From Corallococcus sicarius (GTDB taxonomy: Bacteria; Myxococcota; Myxococcia; Myxococcales; Myxococcaceae), in NCBI RefSeq assembly GCF_003611735.1, contig NZ_RAWG01000057.1, positions 1 to 41,773 of the forward strand: 41,773 nt of DNA, given 5' to 3'. The notes beneath the pieces are model-generated. The model was not told where the DNA came from. It did no database searches and saw nothing but the letters and a program-made list of their open reading frames with translations. The translations under genes and the position numbers were made by a program. Position 1 is the first letter of the stretch; each line of letters opens with the position of its first letter. This document shows positions 8,893-18,064 of the stretch, piece after piece.

Positions 8893-10890
8893 CTACCGGT
8901 AGTCCACGTGCAGGGCCGGGACGTAGTTGATGGAGCCGCCCGTCTGCTCGAGGCTGCAGTAGCTCGTGACCTGGTTCTGGTTGTCCCAGTTCTGCCCGCC
9001 CCAGCTCGGCACGCGGTCCGTGATGGGGGACTGCCCCACGTAGAGGCCGTTCGAGGGCCAGGTCCCGCTCGCCCAGTTCTTCACGACCGTCGTCACGTCC
9101 CAGGCCTGCGCGCCGCCGGCCGTCGGCGCCGGCAGCCACCACGAGCCTGCCGTGTAGACCTGCGGCAGCGTGTTGAAGGTCACCGTGGACGGGCTCCAGG
9201 GCCCGGCGAGCGCCCGGACCAGGTAGTGCGCGTCGGACACGGGGTGTGGGGCGAGGGCACAGGGGTACATCACGAGCGCCGCCACGAGCACGTTCCTCCC
9301 CGAGAGCGCCGCCGTGTCGAACCGGAGCGCCGAGCCACCACAGTTGTGGAAGAGGGCCTGCCCGCCCGGGCCGATGGTCCAGGTGAAGAAGCAGCCCACA
9401 TCATTCGGTCCGGAGGGCAGGGTCACGTTCTGGTTGGAGAGCAGCGCGGTGCTCTCCATCACGGTGGCGTCACCGGTGGTGCGCAGCACGGCGCGGGTCG
9501 CGGTGGTGAACGAGACTCCGTTGGAGGGCGCGGAGCTCGTCGTCCCCTTCACCGCGCGCACGCGCATCCAATAGGCCGTCGCGGGCGTGAGGCCGCTCAC
9601 GCTCGTCATGGTCATGTTGGCGCCGAGGCGGAAGGCCTCGGTGAAGGGCCCCGCCGCCCCGGTGGCGTACTCCACGGAGTACCCCGTCTCGTCCTGGGCC
9701 ACGTCGGTCCAGGCGAGGCTCACGCTCGTGGCGGAGGTGACCGTCGCGGTGAGCCCGGTGGGCGTGGCGATGACGACAGGCGGCACCGTCGTCGCCGAGA
9801 CTGGCGCCGTGTAGCCCGAGGGCGACCACGGCGGCCCGGAGGGCGTGGGGGCGAAGAGGGGCAGCGTGCGGAACCGGTAGTGGTAGGGGGTGCCCGGCAC
9901 GAGGCCCGTGTCATCCCACGTACCGTTGGGCGGCCCGCCGAAGACGAAGTTGCCCAAGCGGGCCACCTCGGCCCAGGGGCCGGTGGCGGACGGCGCGCGC
10001 TCGATTGCGACGCCGCCGCAGATGTTCCAGGTCCAGCCGAGCCGGAGCGAGGTCTGCGACAGCGCGGAAGCCGACGTGCCCTCCGTGGCCGGGCAGAGCG
10101 TGGCGATGACGATGGGGCCGTTGTAGACGGAGACCTGCACCCAGGCGGAGGCGCCCGCGACACCCACGGCCCGCACGCGGTAGTTGTTGGTGCCGAAGAC
10201 CGGGCTCTCGTGTACCCAGCCGGTCGAACCCGCGGGGAGCGTGACTGTCGAGCCCCAGGGGATGAACTCGCTGGAGTACTGCACCTCGTAGGCGGTCTCG
10301 TCGGTCGCGGCGTCGGTCCAGGAGAGCCGCGCCACGCCGGCGGACGCCACCACCTCCTGCACGCCGGTGAGGCCGGTCGGCGCGCTGGGCGGCACCGCCG
10401 CGGCCGTGCTCACACCCACGACGGAGGTGAACGCCGACGCGCTGGCGCCATTCACCGCGCGCACCCGGTAGAAGTAGGTGCTCCCGGTGGCGAGGCCCAT
10501 ATCGCCGTAGCCCAGGGCCGAGGCAGGTGGGCTCGCGATGAGCGCGAAGGGCCCGCCGCTCGCAACGGAGCGCTCGACCTCGAAGCCGGTGAAGGCTCCG
10601 GACGGCGGCATCCAGGTGAGCTCCACGCCCTGGGAGCTCGTGGCCCGCGCGACGAGGTTCGTGGGCGCGGATGGCGCTGCCACGCCGCCGCCGTCTCCTC
10701 CTCCGCCGTCTCGTCCACCCCCGTCGCCGCCGCCTGCTCCACCACCGTCTCCTCCGTCCCCGGCGACTCCCTGGCCGCCGTCTGCTTCTCCATCGCCGGC
10801 CCCGTCGGTGGGCCCGCCACCGCACGCGGCAAGCGCCGCGAGCGAGACCAGGAGGAGTGCACAGCAGGTGCGGGGCGAGGCGCGAGGCAT
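8893..10890 (-). CDS. Lipoprotein with fibronectin type III repeats and a C-terminal DNRLRE domain
   Basis: The protein has 665 residues. The ATG at 10890 has GGAG eight bases upstream; the ATG at 10914 does not. A signal peptide ends in a lipobox (LAAC, Cys near 23). A Gly/Asp-rich flexible linker of about 45 residues follows, then three clear and one divergent fibronectin III domains, marked by repeated 'Y-x-V-x-Y/R...Y-x-R-V-R-A' strands. The last 200 residues form a DNRLRE-type beta domain (ALRFDTAALSG near the middle, WDVTTVVKNWASG, YVPALHVDYR at the end), a class linked to carbohydrate-binding surface proteins. It is probably an anchored adhesin or glycan-binding protein. It diverges from the MocR gene. 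Confidence 0.85.
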   Translation of the reverse strand: MPRASPRTCCALLLVSLAALAACGGGPTDGAGDGEADGGQGVAGDGGDGGGAGGGDGGGRDGGGGDGGGVAAPSAPTNLVARATSSQGVELTWMPPSGAFTGFEVERSVASGGPFALIASPPASALGYGDMGLATGSTYFYRVRAVNGASASAFTSVVGVSTAAAVPPSAPTGLTGVQEVVASAGVARLSWTDAATDETAYEVQYSSEFIPWGSTVTLPAGSTGWVHESPVFGTNNYRVRAVGVAGASAWVQVSVYNGPIVIATLCPATEGTSASALSQTSLRLGWTWNICGGVAIERAPSATGPWAEVARLGNFVFGGPPNGTWDDTGLVPGTPYHYRFRTLPLFAPTPSGPPWSPSGYTAPVSATTVPPVVIATPTGLTATVTSATSVSLAWTDVAQDETGYSVEYATGAAGPFTEAFRLGANMTMTSVSGLTPATAYWMRVRAVKGTTSSAPSNGVSFTTATRAVLRTTGDATVMESTALLSNQNVTLPSGPNDVGCFFTWTIGPGGQALFHNCGGSALRFDTAALSGRNVLVAALVMYPCALAPHPVSDAHYLVRALAGPWSPSTVTFNTLPQVYTAGSWWLPAPTAGGAQAWDVTTVVKNWASGTWPSNGLYVGQSPITDRVPSWGGQNWDNQNQVTSYCSLEQTGGSINYVPALHVDYR

Positions 10891-11083
10891 GGAGACTCCG
10901 ATTGAGAGGAACATCGAGGCCGACTATTCCCCTGGCCCGCGGCACGGGGGAGGTGCACTCGCGACAAGTCGGCTGGGCCACCCCTGAGCGGGGGTAGGCG
11001 GCTGGCTCACCTTCACTTCACCGCGAGCGAAGCGGCCGCCCGCGACGTATCGTGTGGCCACGCCGCCAGCGACCGGAGCAGCC

Positions 11084-12559
11084 GTGGCCCCCGGCATCCC
11101 CACCATCACCCTCGACCCGCGCTCCAACCGCCCGGTCTACCTGCAGATTGCGCATGCGCTCATGTCCGAGATTCACCGCGGCCGGTTCCGGCCCGGCGAC
11201 GCGCTCCCGGGCTACCGCACGCTCGCGCAGGGACTGGGCGTGTCCCGCAACACGGTGATGGCCGCGTACCGCGAGCTCGCCGACGAGGGATGGCTGGTGG
11301 CGGCGCCGGGCGAGGGCAGCACCGTCGCACCCACGCCGCCGCGGCGCCTTCCGGGCGCCTCCGAGACTCCGCCCGGGCCCGCGGCGGAGCTCACGGGCGC
11401 CGGCATGGGCTTCGACCTCCGCCGGCCCCTGGACCCCGCGGTGCCCGACGCCGCCCGCAATCTGCTCCGCGTCGCCACCGGCAACCCCGACCCGCGCCTC
11501 CTGCCTGGCGCCGCGCTCGCGCGGGCCTACCGCCGCGCGCTCACCGTGAACCCGCGCGGCACGCTCGCGGTGGACGACCCGCAGGGCCACCCCACCCTGC
11601 GCGAGGCGCTCGCGCGCACGCTGCGCGCGGCCCGCGGCGTCGCCGCCGCGCCGGAGCGCCTGGTGGTCACCCGCGGCGGGCAGCTGCCGCTGGCCCTCGT
11701 TGCCCACGCCCTGCTCGGGCCGGGCGACGCGGTGGCGGTCGAGGCGCTCGGCGCGCGGGACGCGTGGGAGGCCTGCGCCCGCGCCGGCGCGCGCTGCCTG
11801 CCGGTGCCGGTGGACGCGCAGGGGCTCGACGTGGACACCCTCGAGCGGCTCCTCTCGACGGAGCGGCTGCGCGCGGTGCTCACCACCCCGGTGCGCCAGT
11901 ACCCCTCGGTGGTCGCGCTCTCGCCGGAGCGCCGGGCGCGGCTGCTCGCCCTCGCGGCGCGCCACCGGTTCGCCGTGCTGGAGTCCGAGCACGACGCCGA
12001 GTTCCAGTTCGAAGGAGCGCTGCCCCCGCCGCTCGCCGCGGAGGACCGCGCGGGCGTGGTGGTGCTGGTGGGCTCCCTCTCGAAAATCTTCAGCCCCGGG
12101 CTCCGCCTCGGCTTCGTCCACGCGCCCGCGCCGCTCGTGGCGCAGCTGCGCTCCGCCCGCGACGCGCTCGACCGCCACGGTGACCCCGCGCTCGAGCGGG
12201 CGATGGCGGAGCTCCTCGAGGACGGCGAGATCGAGCGCCACCTCAACCGCATGCACCCCATCTACCGCCACCGTCGCGACGTGCTCGCGAACGCGCTCTC
12301 GGAGCACCTCGGCGCCGCGCTCACCTTCGACCCGCCCACGGGCGGCCTCGCCCTGTGGGCCCGCACGCGAGAGGGGCTGGACGTGGACGCCTGGGCGCGG
12401 CGCGGCCTCGAGCGCGGGGTCGCCTTCCAGGCCGGCCGGCAGTTCGCCTTCGACGGCGGCGCCGTCCCGGGGCTGCGCATCGGGTTCTCCAACTACGGCG
12501 ACGCGGAGCTGGTCGAGGTCGCGCGGCGGATGGCCGAAGCCCTCCCGGAGGGGCAATGA
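11084..12559 (+). CDS. MocR/PdxR-type transcriptional regulator (GntR HTH fused to aminotransferase-like domain)
   Basis: The GTG at 11084 has GGAG five bases upstream, giving 491 residues; an in-frame GTG at 11054 would add ten residues but lacks such a site. Residues 10-75 are a GntR winged helix (RPVYLQIAHALMSEIHRG, LAQGLGVSRNTVMAAYREL). The rest is a class I/II aminotransferase fold. VVLVGSLSKIFSPGLRLGF holds the lysine expected to bind pyridoxal phosphate, and ESEHDAEF holds the conserved acidic residue. Members of this family act as activators or repressors responding to PLP or an amino compound, often controlling vitamin B6, GABA or taurine genes. The stop overlaps the next gene's start (ATGA), so it is made together with a kinase, an unusual partner. 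Confidence 0.9.
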   Translation: MAPGIPTITLDPRSNRPVYLQIAHALMSEIHRGRFRPGDALPGYRTLAQGLGVSRNTVMAAYRELADEGWLVAAPGEGSTVAPTPPRRLPGASETPPGPAAELTGAGMGFDLRRPLDPAVPDAARNLLRVATGNPDPRLLPGAALARAYRRALTVNPRGTLAVDDPQGHPTLREALARTLRAARGVAAAPERLVVTRGGQLPLALVAHALLGPGDAVAVEALGARDAWEACARAGARCLPVPVDAQGLDVDTLERLLSTERLRAVLTTPVRQYPSVVALSPERRARLLALAARHRFAVLESEHDAEFQFEGALPPPLAAEDRAGVVVLVGSLSKIFSPGLRLGFVHAPAPLVAQLRSARDALDRHGDPALERAMAELLEDGEIERHLNRMHPIYRHRRDVLANALSEHLGAALTFDPPTGGLALWARTREGLDVDAWARRGLERGVAFQAGRQFAFDGGAVPGLRIGFSNYGDAELVEVARRMAEALPEGQ

Positions 12560-15500
12560 CGGTGGAGCTGCAGCCGCTGGACGGGCGCGTCGTGCTCAAG
12601 GGACTGCTCGGGGAGGGCGGGATGGGCCAGGTCCACCGCGCCTTCGACTCCACGCTCGAGCGCGCGGTGGCGGTGAAGTTCCTGCGCGGCGACGACCCGC
12701 GCGAGACCGAGCGGCTCGTCCTCGAGGCGCGGCTGCAGGCGCGAGTGGAGCATGAGAACGTGGTCCGTGTGCACGCGGTCGGCTCGCTGGAGGGCCGCGC
12801 GTGCCTCGTGCTCCAGCTCGTCGAGGGCAAGACGCTCGCGGACCTCGCCGCGGGCCTCACGCTCGCCACCCGGGTCGAGCTGGTGCGCCAGGCGGCCCTC
12901 GGGCTCGACGCCGCCCATCGCCAGGGGCTCGTGCACCGCGACGTGAAGCCCGACAACGTGCTGGTGGAGGAAGGGCCGGGCGTGCCGCTGGCGAGGCTCG
13001 GTGACTTCGGCCTCGCCCGCGGCGAGGAGGGCGGGCTCACCCACTCCGGCTTTCCGGCGGGCACGCTCGAGTACATGGCGCCCGAGCAGCTCGCCAGCGC
13101 GGGCCCGGTGGACTTCCGCGCCGACGTCTATGCGCTCGGCGCCACCCTCTACGCGGTGCTCGCCGGGCACCCGCCGTTCCACGGGCTCGCCGAGGCGTCG
13201 GGGCGCTCCGAGCCGGCGATCCTGCTCCGCCGCATCCTCGCCGATGAGCCGCCGGCCCTCGGCGCCGCGGTCCCCCGCGAGCTGGCGCTCGTGGCCGCGT
13301 GGGCGATGCAGAGGGAACCGGCCGCGCGCTACCCCTCGGCGCTCGCGTTCGCCGAGGACCTCGGCCGCTTCCAGCGCAGCGAGCCGGTGCTGGCGCGGCC
13401 GCCGACGCTCGCCTACCGCGCCACGAAGTGGGCGCGGCGCAACCCGGTGGCGGCGCGCGCCGCCGCCGTGGCGGCGGCGGCGGTGGTGCTCGGCCTGGCG
13501 TGGGCCGCGTTCGCCGAGCGGCGGGCGGGCCTGGACGCGCTCGAGGCCGCGCGGCTGGGCGCCGAGGCGCAGCGCATGGAGAACGCGATGCGCATCGCGC
13601 ACCTGTCGCCCGCGCACGACCTCTCGCCGGTGTACGCGGCCATCCGCTCCTCCGTGGACGCGCTGCGGCGCGCGGACGGCAGCGCCGGAGCGGCCGCGCG
13701 GGCCTTCGCCATCGGCCGCGGCCTCCAGCTCCTCCATGACGCCGACCCGGCCCGCGAGGCGCTCGAGCGGGCGTGGACGCTCGGGTTCCATCACCCCGAG
13801 GCGGCGCTCGCGCTCGGCCTGCTGGACGGCGAGCGCTACGCGCGCGAGCGCGCTCAGCTGCCGCGCATCGACGACCCGAAGCGGAAGGAGGGCCGGATTG
13901 CAGCGCTCCGGGCGCGCTTCCGCGAGCCCGCCGTGGCGCGCCTGCGGCTCGTCCCCGCCGCGACCGGCGCCGACCGCGACCTCCTCGAGGCCCGCATCGC
14001 GCTCGTGGAGGAGCGCCATGCCGACGCCGCCGCGCTCGCCCGGAGGGCGCGCGAGGCCGGGGCCGACCCGCTCGAGGCGAGCACACTCGAGGGCGAGGCC
14101 TGGCTGCGCCGCTCCCTCGAGGTCTACGAGACGCGAGACCTTGACGGGACGCTCACGCCCCTCGCCGAGGCCCTCCCGGCGCTCCGGCGCGCGGCGGAGA
14201 TAGGACGCAGCGCCCCCCGCCCCCGCCTCCTGCTCGCCCAGGCGCTCATGCACGAGGGCATGGTCCGCCAGCAGCGCGAGCCGGTCCGCGCCGACCGCTT
14301 CGACCCGGCGCTCGCGGTCCTCGCCGAGGGGCTCGCCCTGGACCCGAAGGACCCGGACCTGCTGGTCGTGCGCTCCGAGATTTTCGCGGAGAAGGGGCGG
14401 CTCGCACGCATGCTCGGCACCGACCCGGGCCCGAGCCTCCTCGCCGCGGTCACCTCCGCCGACGCCGCGACGCGGGCCGCGCCTTCGAACCGCTCCGCAT
14501 GGGAGCGGCTCGCCTGGGCCTGCCTCAATTACGCGCGCGAGCTGCGTGATGCCCATTACGAGGTGGGCTGGGCCTGGGAGAAGGGCATCGCGGCGGCGAC
14601 GCGCGCGGGCGAGCTCTCTGCCGAGTCGAGCGTCCCGCCCTCGCTGCTCTCGCAGATGTACGCGGACCGCGCCGAGACCACCGGCATCCGCGGCGGCGAC
14701 TCGACCGGGGACATCGAGGCGGCGCTCGTCGCGGCGCGCCGGGTGGCGGAGATTGGAGACCGCCCCATCGTATCGCGCATCATGCTCGCCCAGGCCATAC
14801 GCCAGGACGCCACCCGGCGCTGGTCCGCCGGCGAGGCGGCCGACGCGCGCTATGCGGAGGCGGTCCACATCATCGGCGAGGCCTTCTCGAGGGGGGAGGG
14901 CCAGTCGGCGCTCGCCGGCTTCGGCGTGCAGATCGCGGTCCTCTGGGCCGAGTCCGTGCTCCTCGAGGGACGGGGGCCCGACGACGCGCTGGCCGCGGTG
15001 GCTCCCTGGGCCGCGACGCTGCGGACGCGCGTCGACACCGACATCGTCGCCGCCGCCCAGCTCGCCGAGCTCGAGGTGCTCGAGGTCCAGGCCGCGGTGC
15101 TGGCGGGACGGGACCCCGGGCCCGAGTTCGCCCGGGCCAGGCCGCTGCTTGAGAAGGTGGTGAAGGCCGGGGTCTACCCGGCGATGCGGGGCCGGATGGC
15201 GGAGGTCGAGCTGCACCGCGCGGCGTGGCTGGCGGGCCGCGGGCTCGACCCCCTCCCGGCCCTCACCGCCGCGGACCGGTACGCGCAGCTCATGAAGGCC
15301 GAGGATGCGAGCAGCCCCGACGGCTGGCGCCTGGAGACGGAGGTCGTGCTCGCGCGGCCCTCGCCGCTGGCGGCCGACCTCGCCCGGGCGCGCGCCGCCA
15401 TCGACAAGTCCCTGACCTTCACGCCGGAGGACCCGCGCCTCCTCGCCCTCCGCGGCCACGTGCTCGCCGCGTCGGGGGACCTCGCGGGCGCACGCGCCGC

Positions 15501-15570
15501 ACTCGAGCAGGCCCGGACGCGGAACGGCCGTCTGGCGTGGGTCAAGTCGCTGCAGGCCAGGTTGCATTAG
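12556..15570 (+). CDS. Large membrane Ser/Thr protein kinase with C-terminal helical repeats
   Basis: The protein has 1,004 residues from the ATG at 12556, which overlaps the previous stop. The kinase domain (about 10-275) has GEGGMGQV, VAVKF, HRDVKPDNV, DFGLARG and APEQ, so it should be active. One membrane span lies at about 295-318 (an Ala/Val-rich segment after RNPVAARA). The long remainder is helical, Ala/Glu/Arg/Leu-rich and TPR-like, probably outside the cytoplasm and used for ligand or protein contact. The codon choice is distinctive: leucine is very often CTC and arginine CGC, more than in flanking genes, which hints at a different origin. The stop overlaps the stop of the convergent small gene by two bases. 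Confidence 0.92.
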   Translation: MTVELQPLDGRVVLKGLLGEGGMGQVHRAFDSTLERAVAVKFLRGDDPRETERLVLEARLQARVEHENVVRVHAVGSLEGRACLVLQLVEGKTLADLAAGLTLATRVELVRQAALGLDAAHRQGLVHRDVKPDNVLVEEGPGVPLARLGDFGLARGEEGGLTHSGFPAGTLEYMAPEQLASAGPVDFRADVYALGATLYAVLAGHPPFHGLAEASGRSEPAILLRRILADEPPALGAAVPRELALVAAWAMQREPAARYPSALAFAEDLGRFQRSEPVLARPPTLAYRATKWARRNPVAARAAAVAAAAVVLGLAWAAFAERRAGLDALEAARLGAEAQRMENAMRIAHLSPAHDLSPVYAAIRSSVDALRRADGSAGAAARAFAIGRGLQLLHDADPAREALERAWTLGFHHPEAALALGLLDGERYARERAQLPRIDDPKRKEGRIAALRARFREPAVARLRLVPAATGADRDLLEARIALVEERHADAAALARRAREAGADPLEASTLEGEAWLRRSLEVYETRDLDGTLTPLAEALPALRRAAEIGRSAPRPRLLLAQALMHEGMVRQQREPVRADRFDPALAVLAEGLALDPKDPDLLVVRSEIFAEKGRLARMLGTDPGPSLLAAVTSADAATRAAPSNRSAWERLAWACLNYARELRDAHYEVGWAWEKGIAAATRAGELSAESSVPPSLLSQMYADRAETTGIRGGDSTGDIEAALVAARRVAEIGDRPIVSRIMLAQAIRQDATRRWSAGEAADARYAEAVHIIGEAFSRGEGQSALAGFGVQIAVLWAESVLLEGRGPDDALAAVAPWAATLRTRVDTDIVAAAQLAELEVLEVQAAVLAGRDPGPEFARARPLLEKVVKAGVYPAMRGRMAEVELHRAAWLAGRGLDPLPALTAADRYAQLMKAEDASSPDGWRLETEVVLARPSPLAADLARARAAIDKSLTFTPEDPRLLALRGHVLAASGDLAGARAALEQARTRNGRLAWVKSLQARLH

Positions 15571-15743
15571 CGCGTCTCGGGGGGTGGCCCCGCCTTCACG
15601 GCCTTGGCGTTGCTGCGCAGGTGCGTGCCCGCGCTGTTGCCCGTCGGCGGCATGGAGATGGGGAGACGCATGTCCCCCGTCTCGCCCTGCTTCTCCAGCC
15701 AGTCCGCGGGCACCCACGTCCGCTTCGTGTCCTTGCCCGACAC
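15567..15743 (-). CDS. Small 58-residue protein with GTG start
   Basis: This frame has no early ATG. A GTG at 15743 is preceded by an excellent ribosome-binding site, GGAGG, with a nine-base spacer. The product begins VSGKDTKRTWVPADWLEKQ, continues with a GETGDMRLPISMPPTGN turn-rich part and ends in a basic SNAKAVKAGPPPETR tail. Composition and strong third-position G/C look like real coding sequence. There is no signal peptide or membrane segment, and no known family comes to mind. It lies just downstream of the gltG terminator, so it would need its own promoter or read-through. It could also be the surviving C-terminus of a longer gene, since the frame stays open upstream. Confidence 0.55.
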   Translation of the reverse strand: MSGKDTKRTWVPADWLEKQGETGDMRLPISMPPTGNSAGTHLRSNAKAVKAGPPPETR

Positions 15744-15800
15744 CTGGCTGCTTCCTCCGCACCTCCGCTGCTCCTGCCGGGGCCTCGCGGGGACGGGAGG

Positions 15801-15843
15801 AGGAAATGAAGAAGCGGGCAGCCCTGTCGCCAGGGCCGCCCGC
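15801..15843 (-). terminator. Strong intrinsic terminator of gltG
   Basis: On the minus strand a 13-bp stem with one G-T pair (GCGGGCGGCCCTG / CAGGGCTGCCCGC) closes a 4-base loop and is followed by TTCTTCATTTCCT. It begins 28 bases after the gltG stop codon. Confidence 0.8.
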
Positions 15844-15871
15844 GCGGCACACGGATGAAGTCGAGTCCAGG

Positions 15872-17698
15872 CTAGTCGCCGGCCTGCTTGAAGATGAACG
15901 GGTAGGTGACGATCACGGAGCCGCCACCCTTGGGCTCGGGGAACTTCCAGATGCGCACGCGGCCCGCGACGCAGGTCTCCAGGTCCGAGTTGCCCGCCGT
16001 GGACTGCGCGACGTTGGACGTGGCCACCGAGCCCGTGGCGCTGATGATGAACTTCACTGAGACCTTGCCGCCCAGCTTCGGGAAGCGGTTGAGAAGGCTC
16101 TCGTAGCAGTAGCGGATCTGCCCGCGGTTGCGCTGGATGACCTGGCGGATGAGCTCCTTGTCCAGCGAGCCCATGACCTCCAGGACGGAGGACGTGATGC
16201 CCACGTCCACGCTCTGCTTGCCGCCGAGCGTGCCCACGCCCGTGCCGTAGCCGCCGCTGCCGCCGCCACGGCCCTTGGTGCCAATGCCGCCGATGCCGAT
16301 GCTGTCACCGGTACCGCCGCCACCGCCGCTGCCGCGCAGACCCATGCCGCCGAAGCCGCCCGCGTTGCCCACCTTGGCGCTGAACACGTTGCCCATGGCG
16401 CTCTTGAGCTCACCGCCCAGGCCGGACTTGCCGAAGATGTTGGAGATGCCGCCCTTGCCGCCGCCGAAGATCTTCGCGGTGAGGGCGCGCGCCTCGTCCT
16501 TCCTGTTCAGGTCGCCCTTGGACACGGTGCGGTTGTTGGCCTTGAGCGCGTCCTTCTTGCCCATCTGCCCTTCGTCAGCGCGCGTCTTCTGGGCCATCTC
16601 GCCCGACTTCTTCTCCCTCTGCTGGTTGAGCTTCTCCAGGAACTTGTTCTTCTGGGTCTCGGGGGCCTTGATGATCAGCTTGGCGATGCGCGCGTCGTTG
16701 CCCGCGAGCTCGTCCGCGTACTCATCCCCTTCCCCGCTGCTGTTCATCGAGTGGATGACGAACGCGGTGGCGATGAAGAACATCACCAGGAAGATGTTGA
16801 GCGCCGTGTAGTCGAGGTTCTCGCCCACGGGCACGACCACGCGCTTGGGCATCGACTGGAGCTGCGCCTCCAGCGTGAGGCCGCCCAGGTCCACCCAGAA
16901 GAAGTCGTCGGCCTCCAGCGTGACGGCGTAGGACTCGCCCTCATTGGAGGCCTTGCCCGACTCGATGACCGCTTCCAGGTCGAGCGTTTCGCCCTTGCGG
17001 GTCAGCTCGCCCTTCATCTTGCGCGCGAAGCGCACGGAGAAGGTCTGTCCGTCGGTGCGCAGCACTTCGAAGGAGGGACCGCCCAGCCTGGCGTCGTCCA
17101 TCACGAAGTCCACGCCCTTGGCGCTGCCGACCGTGAAGCCCTTCTTCGCGCCCGGGGGCACGAAGAACTCGCCCACGCGCTGATCACCCCAGAGCAGGCG
17201 CAGCGACACGCCCAGCGGACCGTTGGACTTGGTGCGGCGCACGGTGCGCACGCGCGGCGCGGCCTCCTCGTCCTCGGAAGGGGCTTCCGGAGCCTCCTCG
17301 GGTGCCTTGGCGGCGGGCGCCACGACCTTGTTCTTCTGCGTGGGCGCGACCGACGCCGCCATCGCGGCGGCGGCGGCCAGGTTCACCGCGGCCACGGCGG
17401 CCGGGCTCTCCAGGCGGATGGTGGTGCCGCCCACGCGGACCTCGTCACCGAAGGAGATCTGCCCCTTGTTGACGCGCTTGCCGTTGACGTAGGTGCCTTC
17501 GACGCTGCCCATGTCGATGATGGACATGGAGCCGTCGCCCGCGACCTCGATGACGGAGTGGATGCGGCTGACCTTGTCGTCCTCCAGGCACAGGTGCGCG
17601 GAGGAAAGACGACCAATCTTGATGATGTCGCGCTCGTAGTCCTTGGAGGCGACCAGCGTGTCGCCCTTGAAGACCTTGAGTGTCAGGGGTACGGCCAT
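15872..17698 (-). CDS. gltG: Gliding-motility/spore-coat type protein GltG (FHA domain, single span, AgmX/PglI C-terminus)
   Basis: The protein has 608 residues from the ATG at 17698, which has GGGAG upstream. Residues 1-98 form an FHA phosphothreonine-binding domain (IIKIGR, SRIHS, NGKRVNKG). An Ala/Pro/Glu linker and a second beta domain follow, then one membrane span near 296-318 (LNIFLVMFFIATAFVIHSM), a charged Lys-rich helix, a glycine-rich stretch, and a TonB-like AgmX/PglI domain in the last 100 residues (VIQRNRGQIRYCYESLLNR; VAGRVRIWKFPEP). In Myxococcus this plan belongs to GltG of the Agl-Glt focal adhesion machine, and its paralogue NfsG of spore-coat assembly. The symbol is by resemblance; NfsG is the main alternative. 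The remains of gltF directly upstream favour gltG. Confidence 0.82.
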   Translation of the reverse strand: MAVPLTLKVFKGDTLVASKDYERDIIKIGRLSSAHLCLEDDKVSRIHSVIEVAGDGSMSIIDMGSVEGTYVNGKRVNKGQISFGDEVRVGGTTIRLESPAAVAAVNLAAAAAMAASVAPTQKNKVVAPAAKAPEEAPEAPSEDEEAAPRVRTVRRTKSNGPLGVSLRLLWGDQRVGEFFVPPGAKKGFTVGSAKGVDFVMDDARLGGPSFEVLRTDGQTFSVRFARKMKGELTRKGETLDLEAVIESGKASNEGESYAVTLEADDFFWVDLGGLTLEAQLQSMPKRVVVPVGENLDYTALNIFLVMFFIATAFVIHSMNSSGEGDEYADELAGNDARIAKLIIKAPETQKNKFLEKLNQQREKKSGEMAQKTRADEGQMGKKDALKANNRTVSKGDLNRKDEARALTAKIFGGGKGGISNIFGKSGLGGELKSAMGNVFSAKVGNAGGFGGMGLRGSGGGGGTGDSIGIGGIGTKGRGGGSGGYGTGVGTLGGKQSVDVGITSSVLEVMGSLDKELIRQVIQRNRGQIRYCYESLLNRFPKLGGKVSVKFIISATGSVATSNVAQSTAGNSDLETCVAGRVRIWKFPEPKGGGSVIVTYPFIFKQAGD

Positions 17699-17777
17699 GA
17701 AGGGGGCTCCCGGTTCGCTCTCGCGCTCGTTGGACAACGGGGCTGGCGGAAGGTTCCCGCCGGCAATTCGTGGGGAA

Positions 17778-18061
17778 TTACAGCTCACCCACGGACTGCA
17801 TGACCTTGTCTCGAAGTCTTCGCGGATGCGGATGAGGTTGGAGTGCTTCGCGGACTTGCGAGCTTCGACGTACTCACCATCCGGCTTCGTGAGGTCACCT
17901 TCGATGGTGTCGTCCTCGAAGTCGACGTTGGTCGTCTTCTGCATCCGGGCGCCACCACCTTCACCGCCGCCCTGCGCCTTGCCGCCCTCGTCCTGGGCGA
18001 AGGCCGGAACCACCGACAGCGTCACGCACAACGTATCGGCGGAACTGGCGGCCACTTTCAC
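17778..18061 (-). pseudogene. gltF: Broken gltF-like gene (5' end replaced, single-base frameshift near 3' end)
   Basis: The frame encodes the end of a signal peptide (CVTLSVVPAFAQDEGG), a Gly-rich part, then VDFEDDTIEGDLTKPDGEY, EARKSAKHSNLIRIREDF, which I associate with the small periplasmic protein GltF that lies before gltG in Myxococcus. Two lesions are visible. The normal start and basic n-region are missing; the sequence upstream belongs to a transposase remnant. Near 17811-17817 one base appears lost: the expected ending DKVMQSVGEL-stop (TAA at 17778-17780) is present but in another frame. As read, the frame runs on into gltG. A sequencing error could explain the frameshift but not the lost start. 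Confidence 0.65.
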
Positions 18062-18064
18062 CTC

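Noticed and set aside
12493-15852. A 1,119-residue minus-strand frame opposite the large kinase
   Set aside because: No domain, very Arg/Gly/Glu-rich, and exactly complementary to a kinase gene with all catalytic motifs.
15872-18061. A single fused 729-residue gltF-gltG protein
   Set aside because: The join comes from a single-base frameshift; gltG has its own ATG with a ribosome-binding site, and the segment between is not protein-like.
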